Assembly (NCBI RefSeq): GCF_900108335.1 | Contig: NZ_FNVT01000030.1 | Location: 50,178 to 114,177, forward strand | Origin: Nonomuraea solani | Lineage (GTDB): Bacteria > Actinomycetota > Actinomycetes > Streptosporangiales > Streptosporangiaceae | Direction of reading: 5' to 3' | DNA: 64,000 nt | Shown here: piece after piece, positions 7,711 to 15,866 of the stretch | How positions within the stretch are numbered: the first letter of the stretch is position 1 | How the letters are laid out: the number at the start of each line of letters is the position of its first letter | The notes under the pieces: model-generated | Database searches by the model: none | The model's input: the letters and a program-made list of their open reading frames with translations, nothing else | Told to the model about the DNA's origin: nothing | Translations under genes and position numbers: made by a program

Positions 7711-8522
7711 CTCAAGCGCATGGTGAGGGTGGCGTGGTCCTGGGAGAGCGTGACCTCAACCCGCCCCAGCTCACCCGTACGACTCACGTGGGTGCCGCCG
7801 CACGGGATCGAGGACTCGCCCTCGGGCAGCGAGCAGTGCCATGTGCGGCGGGCCGTCAGCCCGGGTCCCGGTACGTCCAGGCGGACCGGCGCGTCGGCGG
7901 CCACCCACGCCTCCAGCCGGTCGTTCACCTGCCGCGCCACCTTCGCCAGGTCCAGGTCCTCGGCAGAGAAGCCCTTCTTGCGCAGCGACTTGCCCAGCCG
8001 GTAGACGTCCACGCTCCCGTCCGGGACGATCCGGGACGAGGCGATCGCCGCCTGGTCGAAGTCCGGATGCCCGAGCGCGTCGAGCCGGGTCTCCTTGCGC
8101 CACCGGTCGGCCAGGGCGGCGTTGAGGGCGAGCGCGGCCAGGTGGCAGGCGGTGTGACCGGCCGAGAGCGCCGCGCGGAAGGCCGGGTCCACCTCCAGGT
8201 CCACCTCGGTCCCCACCGGCAGCGGCGTCTCGGTGACGTGCACCACCAGCCACGACCAGTCCTCGGACCCACGCCTGACCGGAATGTCCGCGCCGATGAA
8301 GACCTCACCGGCGTTCGACTGGGCCCCTGTAACGCAGTCGACGACCGGCAGGCCCCCGATCGTGCCCCGGTCGGCGGGCTGGTCGGGCCAGGTGTGGTCG
8401 AGGGGATGGAACGGCGTCTCGGCGACGACGAGACCGTGCCGGTCCCCCACCGGCACGGTCCCGGCGATCGTGGAGCGGCCGCTCGTCCGGCCGCCGGGGA
8501 AGGTGACGAGGGTGGAGTTCAT
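7695..8522 (-). CDS. Alanyl-tRNA editing protein (AlaX-type)
   Basis: 275 residues. It matches stand-alone editing domains of the AlaRS/ThrRS family: the zinc ligands are HTACH (in SAGHTACHLAAL) and CxxxH (CGGTH near the C-terminus). Such proteins hydrolyse mischarged Ser- or Gly-tRNA-Ala in the cytosol. ATG 8522 is supported by GGGAGGA inside the tail of the upstream MFS gene, whose stop lies only 4 nt before, so the two are translationally coupled. The last 16 nt form part of the operator of the downstream HTH gene. Confidence 0.87.
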   Translation of the reverse strand: MNSTLVTFPGGRTSGRSTIAGTVPVGDRHGLVVAETPFHPLDHTWPDQPADRGTIGGLPVVDCVTGAQSNAGEVFIGADIPVRRGSEDWSWLVVHVTETPLPVGTEVDLEVDPAFRAALSAGHTACHLAALALNAALADRWRKETRLDALGHPDFDQAAIASSRIVPDGSVDVYRLGKSLRKKGFSAEDLDLAKVARQVNDRLEAWVAADAPVRLDVPGPGLTARRTWHCSLPEGESSIPCGGTHVSRTGELGRVEVTLSQDHATLTMRLSVSRC

Positions 8523-8526
8523 CCGG

Positions 8527-9738
8527 TCATCCTCCCAGGCGCTCATCCTCCACATAGCGGTTGCGGCCGGCGTACAGGCCGGTGACGAGCTGCGCGACGA
8601 GGACCACGAAGATCAGCGCGTACGGCAGCGCCCACCCCCCGGTCGCCTGGTGCAGCACGCCCACGAGCAGCGGACCGGCCCCGGCGATGAGGTAGCCGGC
8701 GCTCTGCCCGAAGGCCGACAGCGCGGCCGTGGTCTCCGGCGTGCGGGTGCGCAGCGCCAGCATCGTCAGCGCCAGCGGGAACGACCCCATCCCGACGGCC
8801 ACGAGCACCACCCACACCATCGCCGTCGAGGCCGGAGCGAGCCACAGCCCGAGGAACCCGGCCGCGTAGAACGAGACGAGCCCGACCACCATCGGACGCT
8901 GGTCCCGGAAGCGGGAGGCGAGGACCGGCACGATGATCGAGACGGGGATGCTCAGCGCGGTGAACACGCCGAGCATCAGCCCGGCCTGCGAGGTGGTGTA
9001 ACCGCTGTCGGTGAGGATCGTGGCGAGCCAGCCGAACATGATGTACGCGATCATCGACTGCGTGCCGAAGTAGATCGCGATCATCCAGGCCAACCGGCTG
9101 CGCACCATCTGCCGGATGCCCGCGTCCCGGCCGCCCGTGTACCGCTCCGGCTCACTGCGCAACAGCGCAAGCCACGGAATGACGGCGACGGCGGCCAGGG
9201 CCGCCCACACACCGAGCGCGATGTGCCAGTCCCCCGACGCACGCTCGATCGGCACGGTCGCGGCGGCGGCCAGCATGGTGCCCGCCGCCAGGGCCGTGGT
9301 GTAGACGGTGGTCATGAGCCCGGTACGAGCCGGGAAGTGACGCTTGATCAGCGTCGGGATGAGCACGTTGCCGACGGCGCCGCCGGACAGCGCGACCGCG
9401 CTGCTCAGCAGGAACACCGGGGCTGAGTCGACCAGCGACCTGACCAGCAGCCCCACGCCCAGCGTGACGAGGGCGAGCAGCAGCAGGCGGTGCTCGCCGA
9501 GCCGCCTGGCCAGGGTCGGCGTGACCGCGCCTACACTGGCGAAGGCCAGCACGGGCAGCGTGGTGAGCAGCCCCGTGCCCACGCTCGTCATGCCGAGCGC
9601 GCCGGAAAGCTGGTCGAGCAGCGGGCCCACGCTGGTGACGGCGGTGCGCAGGTTGAGTGCGGCGAGGACGATCCCCAGCACGAGGAGCCAGGCGAGGGGG
9701 GCGGTTCTGCCTCTGGACTCTTGGACGAGCACGCTCAT
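8527..9738 (-). CDS. MFS transporter, CynX/NimT (cyanate/nitroimidazole) family
   Basis: 403 residues with about 12 hydrophobic segments. The opening ALNLRTAVTSVGPLLDQL and the ERYTGG loop between halves are typical of the CynX/NimT group, annotated variously as cyanate, nitroimidazole or organic-anion transporters. The substrate is not predictable. Located in the cytoplasmic membrane. It is the first gene of a two-gene unit with the AlaX-like gene. GGAGG lies 12-16 nt before ATG 9738, rather distant. Confidence 0.88.
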   Translation of the reverse strand: MSVLVQESRGRTAPLAWLLVLGIVLAALNLRTAVTSVGPLLDQLSGALGMTSVGTGLLTTLPVLAFASVGAVTPTLARRLGEHRLLLLALVTLGVGLLVRSLVDSAPVFLLSSAVALSGGAVGNVLIPTLIKRHFPARTGLMTTVYTTALAAGTMLAAAATVPIERASGDWHIALGVWAALAAVAVIPWLALLRSEPERYTGGRDAGIRQMVRSRLAWMIAIYFGTQSMIAYIMFGWLATILTDSGYTTSQAGLMLGVFTALSIPVSIIVPVLASRFRDQRPMVVGLVSFYAAGFLGLWLAPASTAMVWVVLVAVGMGSFPLALTMLALRTRTPETTAALSAFGQSAGYLIAGAGPLLVGVLHQATGGWALPYALIFVVLVAQLVTGLYAGRNRYVEDERLGG

Positions 9739-9824
9739 GGCGGGGGAGGTCCTCCACTCATCAAATCATGGGACGAATCACCACCTTAACAGGACCGAAA
9801 TGTCCATTTATTCCCACCCATGAC

Positions 9825-9855
9825 AAGACCCCCGGAACTAGGCTCCGGGGGTCTT
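9825..9855 (-). terminator. Terminator of the SRPBCC gene
   Basis: Perfect 12-bp stem AAGACCCCCGGA / TCCGGGGGTCTT with a 7-nt loop, 8 nt after the stop of the minus-strand SRPBCC gene. Confidence 0.8.
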
Positions 9856-9863
9856 CCGTGAGG

Positions 9864-10481
9864 TCACAGGACCGGACGAGGCCCCTCAGGGGGCTCGTTG
9901 CGCGGCGGGACAGGACCGGGAGGCGGGAGCGTTCCACCGGGCGGAAAGACGTCGCCGCCCACGGTGCCGGGCGGGACGCGGTCGTCGGCGTCGCCGAGCA
10001 GCGAACCGCTCTCGTGCTCGCGCTGATGCTTGCCGGGCACGTCGCCGCGCCAGCCGCCGGTCTCGCCGCCGCGCGCCTCGATGAACTGCTTGAAGTGCTT
10101 GAGGTCACTGATCACGCGCATGCGGACGAGCTGCAGCCAGTCTCCGGCGGTCTCGAGGAAGCCCTCGGGGTCGTACTCCATCTGGAGCGTGACCCGCGTG
10201 GTGTCGTCGTCGATCCGGTGGAAGGTCACCACGCCGGCGTGGTGCGGCCGGTCGGTGGAGCGCCAGGCGACCCGCTCGTCCGGGTGCTGCTCGGTGATCT
10301 CGGCGTCGAACTCCCGCTTCACGCCGGCGATCTCCGCCACCCACTGCGTACGCGTGTCGCCGATCTGCTTGACCGATTCGACGCCTTCCATGAACTCGGG
10401 AAAGCTCTCGAACTGCGTCCATTGGTTGTAGGCGACCCTGACAGGGACGTTGACGTCTTCTGAGTGTTCGATCGTGCTCAT
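9864..10481 (-). CDS. SRPBCC (polyketide cyclase/dehydrase-like) family protein
   Basis: 205 residues. Residues 1-150 match the SRPBCC helix-grip fold of the YndB/CoxG type seen in actinomycete stress-associated proteins (DVNVPVRVAYNQWTQFESFPEFMEGVESV, HRIDDDTTRVTLQMEYDPEG). The last ~55 residues are a proline/glycine/acid-rich tail with no fold signal. Cytosolic; the hydrophobic ligand is unknown. Last gene before the terminator at 9825; a gap of 31 nt separates it from the preceding membrane gene. Confidence 0.85.
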   Translation of the reverse strand: MSTIEHSEDVNVPVRVAYNQWTQFESFPEFMEGVESVKQIGDTRTQWVAEIAGVKREFDAEITEQHPDERVAWRSTDRPHHAGVVTFHRIDDDTTRVTLQMEYDPEGFLETAGDWLQLVRMRVISDLKHFKQFIEARGGETGGWRGDVPGKHQREHESGSLLGDADDRVPPGTVGGDVFPPGGTLPPPGPVPPRNEPPEGPRPVL

Positions 10482-10512
10482 GGGGTCAGTCCCTGCCCCC
10501 GCACGGCGCGGG

Positions 10513-10890
10513 TTAACGCCTGCGCCACAGCCAGTAGAGGCCCACGAGGGGCAGCACGAGCGGAATGAACAGGTAGCCCCTGCCGTACGCCGACCACACC
10601 GTCTCGTCGGGGAAGGCGGCCGGGTCGAGCAGGCTCGCCGTGCCGATGACCAGCACTCCGGCCAGCTCGATGCCCAGCGCGACCAGCGCGAGCCCGCGCG
10701 CGCCGCGCCAGAGCGCGACGGTGAGCAGGATGTAGACCAGCGCCGCGAACGCCGACAGCGAGTAGGCCACCGGCGCCTCGCCGAACCTGGTGGCGATCTG
10801 CACGCCCGCCCGCGCCCCGGCGGCCAGGGCGAAGAGCCCGTAGAGCGCGATCAGGGCGCGCCCGGGCCCCGCGCTGAGTGAGGTGGTCAC
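10513..10890 (-). CDS. Small four-helix membrane protein
   Basis: 125 residues from GTG 10890, which overlaps the stop of the upstream membrane gene in a GTGA junction. About four hydrophobic helices (ALIALYGLFALAAGARAG..., FAALVYILLTVALW, LALVALGIELAGVLVIG, LFIPLVLPLVGLYWLW). It resembles conserved actinomycete integral membrane proteins of unknown function. Translational coupling with the next gene up suggests a complex or paired function. Confidence 0.8.
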   Translation of the reverse strand: MTTSLSAGPGRALIALYGLFALAAGARAGVQIATRFGEAPVAYSLSAFAALVYILLTVALWRGARGLALVALGIELAGVLVIGTASLLDPAAFPDETVWSAYGRGYLFIPLVLPLVGLYWLWRRR

Positions 10891-11249
10891 GCCACGCCCT
10901 GCCAGATCTGCAGCAGCCTGGCGTTCATCACCGCGATCGCGAACCCGGCCACGACCAGGATCGCCGGGCCCCACCTGCTCCGTTCGGCCAGCGCCAGGAA
11001 CACCCCGGCGGGCGGGATCAGCGCCTCGCCTATGACGTAGCCGAACAGCGTGACCTTGTCCTCGGGCCCCGCGCCGCCCGCCACCGCCGCGATCACGAAG
11101 CCGGCCTGCACCAGCACGGCCGCTTCGAGCAGCGCGAAGCCGACCAGCAGCACCATGCCCATCGGCCGGTCGCGGATCGCGACGACGAGGCTCATCAGCA
11201 TGAGCAGCAGCGCGCCGGAGATGACGATCGCAGAAACGACGGTGTTCAT
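10887..11249 (-). CDS. Small four-helix membrane protein
   Basis: 120 residues with about four hydrophobic helices (AIVISGALLLMLMSLVVAI, GMVLLVGFALLEAAVLVQAGFVIAAV, FGYVIGEALIPPAGVFLAL, AILVVAGFAIAVMNARLLQIW). No recognisable function. It starts 12 nt after the stop of the TetR gene and overlaps the next gene by 4 nt, so TetR plus the two membrane proteins form one unit. Confidence 0.8.
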   Translation of the reverse strand: MNTVVSAIVISGALLLMLMSLVVAIRDRPMGMVLLVGFALLEAAVLVQAGFVIAAVAGGAGPEDKVTLFGYVIGEALIPPAGVFLALAERSRWGPAILVVAGFAIAVMNARLLQIWQGVA

Positions 11250-11261
11250 CAGGGGGCAAGG

Positions 11262-11972
11262 TTATCGCCCGGCGGGGCCGCCCCCGTCGCCGGGCAGGCC
11301 GCCCGCGATGCCGTCCAGCACCCAGGTGAGGCCGCGCTCGAAGTTGTCGTCGGCCCCCTGGAGACCCTGCTCGATCATCGGCGCCAGCCGGGGGAACTCG
11401 CCGCCGTCGATCAGCTCCCTGATGTACGGCTCCGCCACCGCCGTCCGCTCGGCCTCGTTGATCCCCCGCTCGCGCGGCGCCCCCCGCTCCATCGCCTCCC
11501 TGATCACGAACCCGGTCATGTAGTCGTTGAACGTGGCCAGGAACCGCCAGGCCGTCAGCGCGTCGACCCCGAGCCCGTCGAACGCGGCCAGCTTCTGCTC
11601 CACGTGCCGCAGCCCGTTCGGCCCCACGGCCACCCGCTGCGAGATCAGCTCGACCCGCCACGGATGCCGGCGCACGACCTCGCGCTCGCGCCCGGCCAGC
11701 AGCAGCAGCGCCGCGCGCCAGTCGGCCGGCAGCGGCTCCTCGACCAGCACCTCGGCGGAGATCTCGTCGAGCATCAGCGCCAGCAGGTCCTCCTTGCGCT
11801 CGATGTAGGAGTACAGCGTCATCGCCCGCGCGCCCAGCTCGGCGGCCACGCGCCGGATGGAGACCGCGGCCAGCCCTTCGGCGTCGGCCAGCGCGACGGC
11901 GGCGGTCACGATCGCCTCCCTGGTCAGCACGGGGCGGCGGGGCGGCGAGGGTCTCGACCAAAGGGAGCTCAC
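11262..11972 (-). CDS. TetR family repressor with TetR_C domain
   Basis: 236 residues from GTG 11972 (VSSLWSRPSPPRRPVLTREAIVTAA). The HTH spans AVALADAEGLAAVSIRRVAAELGARAMTLYSYIERKEDLL. The C-terminal ligand domain is of the TetR_C_1 type common beside efflux pumps. It is divergent from a DHA2-type MFS transporter gene, with the start codons only 35 bp apart, so it very probably represses that pump and itself. Homology does not extend upstream of the chosen GTG. Confidence 0.88.
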   Translation of the reverse strand: MSSLWSRPSPPRRPVLTREAIVTAAVALADAEGLAAVSIRRVAAELGARAMTLYSYIERKEDLLALMLDEISAEVLVEEPLPADWRAALLLLAGREREVVRRHPWRVELISQRVAVGPNGLRHVEQKLAAFDGLGVDALTAWRFLATFNDYMTGFVIREAMERGAPRERGINEAERTAVAEPYIRELIDGGEFPRLAPMIEQGLQGADDNFERGLTWVLDGIAGGLPGDGGGPAGR

Positions 11973-11976
11973 CGGG

Positions 11977-12023
11977 ACAGCGTACGGAAGTGCTACGGTG
12001 TACGATATGCGATACAGCGTACG
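11977..12023. promoter_or_regulatory. Divergent TetR/MFS control region with repeated half sites
   Basis: ACAGCGTACG occurs twice as a direct repeat (11977-11986 and 12014-12023), flanking GTGTACGATATGCGATAC, which contains an imperfect TGTA-N10-TACA dyad. The second copy already lies in the first codons of the MFS gene. This is the likely TetR operator. Confidence 0.5.
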
Positions 12024-13359
12024 AAATCCACTCTGGACCACAGGCCTGGTCGTTCTCCTGGGCGTCGTCATGACGATGCTCGACACCACGATCGTCAACG
12101 TCGCGCTCGGCACCCTGGCCCGCGACTTCCACACGACGCCCGCCACCGCGCAGGGGGCGGTCACCGGTTACCTGCTGGCCCTGTCGATGACCGTCCCGGT
12201 CACCGGCTGGGCGGTGGGCAGGTTCGGCGCCAGGAACGTCTGGCTCGTCGCACTCGTGCTGTTCGCCGCGGGCTCCGCGCTCAGCGCCGCCGCCTGGTCG
12301 GTGGGGAGCCTGGTCGCCTTCCGCGCCGTGCAGGGACTGGGCGGGGGTCTGCTCCTGCCGGTCGGCCAGATGATGCTGGCGCAGGTGGCGGGCAAGGAGC
12401 GCATGGGCCGGGCGATGGCGCTGATCTCGGTTCCCGCGATGCTGGTGCCCGTGCTCGGGCCGCCGCTCGGCGGGGTGATCGTGGAGGGTCCGGGCTGGCG
12501 GTGGCTGTTCCTGGTCAACGTGCCGGTCTGCGTGGTGGCGCTGGTGGCCGCGTACGTGCTGCTGCCCCGCGAGGCGGGCGCCGGCCCGCGGCGGCTCGAC
12601 CTGGTCGGGCTGGCGCTGCTCTCCCCCGGGCTGGCCGCCGTGGTCTACGGGCTGTCGGAGGCGGGCGACGGGACGCCGCATCCGGTGCTGTGGGCCGGGG
12701 TCGTGCTGGTGGCGGCGTTCGTGGTGCGGGCGTTGCGGACCCCGGATGCGCTGCTGGACCTGCGGCTGTTCGGCGACCGCACGTTCGCCGCGGCGGTGGC
12801 CGCGCTGGTGTGCTACTCGGCCGCGATGTTCGGCTTCACCGTGCTCGTGCCCCTCTACAGCCAGTTGGCCGAGGGCGGGAGCGCGCTGGACGCCGGGCTG
12901 CTGCTGGCCCCGATGGGGATCGGCGCGGCGATCACGATGCCGATCGCGGGCAGGCTCACCGACAGCCGGGGGCCGCGCGGGGTGGGCGCGGCGGGCGTGC
13001 TGCTCGCCGTGGCCGGGATGGCGGCGTTCGTGCTGTTCCACGGAGGTCTGGTGCCGATGTTCGTGCTCGGGCTCGGCCACGGGCTGGTGTCGGCGTCGGT
13101 GATGGCGGCCGCGTTCAGGACGCTGGAGCGGGCCGTGATCCCGGCGGCGACCACGCTGAGCACGATCGCGGTCCGGCTGGCCGCGCCGTTCGGCGTCGCG
13201 CTGCTGGCGGTGCTGCTGCAGGCGCTCACCACGGCGGGCGTGCAGCGGCCGTTCACGTACGCGTTCTGGGCCGCGGCCGCGCTGACCGCGGTCTCGCTGG
13301 TGCCGATCGCGCTCATAGGATCGAAGACGTGGAGAAGATCCTCGTCAGCGCCTGCCTGA
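12007..13359 (+). CDS. MFS drug-efflux transporter, DHA2 (EmrB/QacA) family
   Basis: 450 residues. The opening LLGVVMTMLDTTIVNVALGTL carries the DHA2 motif LDxTIVNVALP, followed by GWAVGRFGARNVW (motif A-like) and a long hydrophobic series consistent with 13-14 helices. Cytoplasmic membrane; proton-driven export of toxic compounds is the family role. ATG 12007 is chosen although no ribosome site precedes it, suggesting a leaderless message. It is divergent from the TetR repressor. Its 3' end overlaps the DUF523 start by 31 nt. Confidence 0.9.
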   Translation: MRYSVRNPLWTTGLVVLLGVVMTMLDTTIVNVALGTLARDFHTTPATAQGAVTGYLLALSMTVPVTGWAVGRFGARNVWLVALVLFAAGSALSAAAWSVGSLVAFRAVQGLGGGLLLPVGQMMLAQVAGKERMGRAMALISVPAMLVPVLGPPLGGVIVEGPGWRWLFLVNVPVCVVALVAAYVLLPREAGAGPRRLDLVGLALLSPGLAAVVYGLSEAGDGTPHPVLWAGVVLVAAFVVRALRTPDALLDLRLFGDRTFAAAVAALVCYSAAMFGFTVLVPLYSQLAEGGSALDAGLLLAPMGIGAAITMPIAGRLTDSRGPRGVGAAGVLLAVAGMAAFVLFHGGLVPMFVLGLGHGLVSASVMAAAFRTLERAVIPAATTLSTIAVRLAAPFGVALLAVLLQALTTAGVQRPFTYAFWAAAALTAVSLVPIALIGSKTWRRSSSAPA

Positions 13360-13823
13360 TGGGCCGCAAGGTGCGCTACGACGGCGGCGCGAAGACCAGC
13401 TCCGACACCCTGCTCGCCGGCTGGCGGGAGGAGGGGCGGCTGGTGACGTTCTGCCCCGAGGTGGCGGGCGGGCTGCCGGTCCCCCGCCCCGCCGCCGAGA
13501 TCGAGGGCGGCGCGGGCGGGGCCGCCGTGCTGTCCGGCGCGGCCCGCGTGCTGGCCACGGACGGGTCCGACGTGACGGCCGAGTTCCTGGCGGGCGCGCG
13601 GGCGGCGCTCGACGCGGCGCGCGCGCACGGCGTCCGGCTGGCCGTGCTCAAGGAGGGCAGCCCCTCGTGCGGCGTGCTGGCCGTCTACGACGGCAGCTTC
13701 GCGGGCCACCGCACGCCTGGTCAGGGGGTCACGACGGCGCTGCTGGAGCGCCACGGGATCCGGGTTTTCAGCGAGGACCAGGTCACGGAGGCCGCCGGCT
13801 ACCTGCGGACCCTGGAGACGTAG
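13329..13823 (+). CDS. DUF523 (YbbK-like) family protein
   Basis: 164 residues from GTG 13329, opening VEKILVSACLMGRKVRYDGG as in DUF523 proteins. It continues with FCPEVAGGLPVPRPAAEI and KEGSPSCGV. Conserved cysteines lie in SACL, FCPE and SCG. Domain function is unknown. The start lies inside the end of the MFS gene (31-nt overlap) and the 3' end overlaps a convergent membrane gene by 25 nt, so it is translated from the MFS mRNA. Confidence 0.87.
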   Translation: MEKILVSACLMGRKVRYDGGAKTSSDTLLAGWREEGRLVTFCPEVAGGLPVPRPAAEIEGGAGGAAVLSGAARVLATDGSDVTAEFLAGARAALDAARAHGVRLAVLKEGSPSCGVLAVYDGSFAGHRTPGQGVTTALLERHGIRVFSEDQVTEAAGYLRTLET

Positions 13824-14179
13824 AAGGCGCCGCCCAGCCCGGCGGCGAGCGCGGTCGCCATGACGGCGTGATACCAGGTGAGCAGCACGTTGGGCTCGGA
13901 AGGGGCGAACGTCAGCGCCAGGATCCCGAGCAGCACCCCGCCCAGCGCGGCGGCGTGGCTGTAGATCAGCCCGTCCCAGGCCCAGTCACGTCCGGCGAGC
14001 GCGCCGTACGCGCCGGAGGCCATGACCACCACGCACAACGTCTCCACGATCGCGGCCGGGACGATCACGGGCTGGCTCACCGGCCCGACCGTGATCCCGG
14101 CGTGCAGCAGCGCGAACACGAAGAAGATCAGCGCGTAGAGCAGCGAGAGCCGGCCCAGGGCCCTGCGGAGTGCGTCCAT
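13799..14179 (-). CDS. Four-helix integral membrane protein
   Basis: 126 residues from ATG 14179, with GTGAGGG 6-7 nt upstream. Four predicted helices (LYALIFFVFALLHAGITVG, IVPAAIVETLCVVVMASGAYG, HAAALGGVLLGILALTF, WYHAVMATALAAGLGGAFYV). Similar unnamed proteins are common in Streptosporangiales. It lies 40 nt downstream of the TetR gene on the same strand and may be its target. Function unknown. Confidence 0.78.
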   Translation of the reverse strand: MDALRRALGRLSLLYALIFFVFALLHAGITVGPVSQPVIVPAAIVETLCVVVMASGAYGALAGRDWAWDGLIYSHAAALGGVLLGILALTFAPSEPNVLLTWYHAVMATALAAGLGGAFYVSRVRR

Positions 14180-14219
14180 GCCCTCACGGTCCCATCGCGC
14201 GGCGGCCACGGAATCGTCC

Positions 14220-14816
14220 CTAGGGAGACGGCCGGGCTACACCGTCCGCAGTAGGCAGCAGCAACCTCACCAGCCGGATCACCTCGTCGATCGTCGCCTT
14301 GGCGTCCTGGCCGGACTCGCAGGCGGCCACCTCGCGGCCCGCCTCGCCCATCATCGTGGTGAGCAGCACCACCAGCACGTGGCTCTCCCGCGTGTCCGCC
14401 AGGCCGAGCAGGCGCTTGTTGCCGCCGATCCAGTCCCATCCGCGCTGCCTGCGCAGCGTGGTGAACTCGGCGGGCCCGTCGTTCTCCAGGAACAGCCTGG
14501 CCACCTCGCGCTGCTCCCACGAGCCCTCAAGATAGGCGCGGGCGCCGGCCAGGAACCGTTCGCCGGTGCCCTCGGTGGCCTTGGCCGCCCTGGAGGTGCG
14601 CTCCTCCTGGCCGCGCATGAACTGCTCCCACAGCGCCAGGAACAGGCCCGGCTTGCCGCCGAAGTGGTGGTAAAGGCTGCCGACGCTGATCCCGGACGTC
14701 TCCACGATGTCGGCGACCGTGGCCTCGCCGTACCCCCTGGCGAGGAAGACGTCGCGGGCCGCGCGCAGCAGCGTGTCCCGCGTGCCGCTCGAACGGCTCC
14801 AGCGCCGGCTCTTCAT
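14220..14816 (-). CDS. TetR family transcriptional regulator
   Basis: 198 residues. A classical N-terminal TetR HTH (TLLRAARDVFLARGYGEATVADIVETSGISVGSLYHHFGGKPGLF) is followed by an all-helical ligand domain. ATG 14816 shares one base with the stop of the preceding gene (TGATG), so the two are translationally coupled. Ligand and targets are unknown; the membrane genes downstream are candidates. Confidence 0.9.
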   Translation of the reverse strand: MKSRRWSRSSGTRDTLLRAARDVFLARGYGEATVADIVETSGISVGSLYHHFGGKPGLFLALWEQFMRGQEERTSRAAKATEGTGERFLAGARAYLEGSWEQREVARLFLENDGPAEFTTLRRQRGWDWIGGNKRLLGLADTRESHVLVVLLTTMMGEAGREVAACESGQDAKATIDEVIRLVRLLLPTADGVARPSP

Positions 14817-15256
14817 CAGTACTCCCAGGTGTCGGTGCGCCGCTCGTGGCTGATGCAGAACACCCCTGTGCCGTGCTCACCCTTGGCCAGGTCCACCCGG
14901 ATCCATCCCTCGGCGCGGGCGACCTTGGCGGTGTAGCCGCTGACCGGGCTGGCCGACACCAGGCGGCAGCCTTCGGCGCCGAGCGTGAACACCACCTCGC
15001 CGCCTTTGACCGTGACGACCTTCAGCGGTTTCGCGGGCTTTGGGGAAGCGACAGGCTTTTTCGTCGTACGGCGAGGGGTCGCCGACGATTCGGCTCGCGC
15101 GGGAATCGTCCGCGCGAGAAACGGCTCGACGTTCACATCGTCCACGAACTCGTTACGCAGCACGCCACGCACGCCGAACCACGAGACCGACACGGCGACC
15201 ACGGTGGCCCCGCACCAGATCGCGGTATATCTCACGGCTCGGCGCATGACAGGCAT
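14816..15256 (-). CDS. Hypothetical membrane-anchored extracytoplasmic protein
   Basis: 146 residues (or 143 from the second Met). An N-terminal anchor (YTAIWCGATVVAVSVSWFGV) is followed by a linker rich in Ala/Pro/Thr/Lys and a C-terminal ~75-residue domain (VVTVKGGEVVFTLGAEGCRLVSASPVSGYTAKV...GVFCISHERRTDTWEY) with two cysteines that could form a disulfide. No known family is recognised. It overlaps the following TetR gene by one base, and a regulator-sensor relation is possible but unproven. Confidence 0.75.
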   Translation of the reverse strand: MPVMRRAVRYTAIWCGATVVAVSVSWFGVRGVLRNEFVDDVNVEPFLARTIPARAESSATPRRTTKKPVASPKPAKPLKVVTVKGGEVVFTLGAEGCRLVSASPVSGYTAKVARAEGWIRVDLAKGEHGTGVFCISHERRTDTWEY

Positions 15257-15285
15257 TATGTACGGCCCCGGTACGGTTGGTGCGC

Positions 15286-15369
15286 ATGGCGATGGTTCTC
15301 GTAGTCGAAGACGACGAATTCGTCAGATCGGCGATCATTCACGAGCTCGGCCGGCGGTCTTCGGGCTGA
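15286..15369 (+). pseudogene. 5' fragment of a response regulator (receiver domain start only)
   Basis: From ATG 15286 the frame reads MAMVLVVEDDEFVRSAI then IHELGRR, the first beta strand, acidic pocket and first helix of an OmpR-type receiver domain, and then hits a stop after 27 codons. No receiver sequence continues in any frame. The following DNA belongs to the end of a secreted protein. It looks like one side of a deletion junction at about 15350-15360. Confidence 0.75.
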
Positions 15370-15707
15370 GCAACCCCGCCCCGGCCCCCACGCCCACCGG
15401 CACGCCGTCCGCGACCCCGAAGCCCACGCCCACACAGGAGCCTGGTGGCGCCGTCCTCGTCAACGCCGGCGTCGGGGTGTCCCCGGTCAGCGCCCGGCTG
15501 GGCGCGCAGGTGAAGGTGACGGCGATGTGCGGCGGCTCGCGGGTGCGCGACATCGCCTCCAGCGCGTTCACGCCGACGCGGAACCGGCCCGGCACGCCCG
15601 CGGCCACGTGGTCGCCGAGCCTGAAGACGGCCAGGGCCGGGACGTTCCCCGTGACGGTGCGCTGCGAGAACGGCGGCACCGCGCGGACCGCGCTCACCGT
15701 CGGCTGA
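15354..15707 (+). pseudogene. 3' fragment of a secreted protein (Pro/Thr linker plus beta-domain)
   Basis: Open in frame from about 15354. FGLSNPAPAPTPTGTPSAT is a Pro/Thr-rich linker. A ~85-residue domain follows (VGVSPVSARLGAQVKVTAMC ... AGTFPVTVRCENGG, ending LTVG), typical of Ig-like beta domains in actinomycete exported proteins. No start codon, ribosome site or signal peptide belongs to this frame, so it is the distal side of the deletion that also truncated the response regulator. Confidence 0.65.
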
Positions 15708-15866
15708 TCGGGAAATCCAGTTTGCCCGTTTCCGGGAAACCATCCGGCGCTCTTCGGAGTCGTACAGATGGGGCGCGTCGCAACATGGGGGATTCGTGGT
15801 GAGCGATTTCGCCAAGACGCGTAAGGGGGCCCGATTTCCATCGGAAACGGGGAAGGATTCATCCAC

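Noticed and set aside
10513..13080. An 855-codon open frame on the minus strand spanning 10.5-13.1 kb
   Set aside because: It runs antisense through the MFS gene and out of frame through TetR, with Arg/His/Pro-rich translation; only its last 125 codons are real, as the small membrane protein at 10513-10890.
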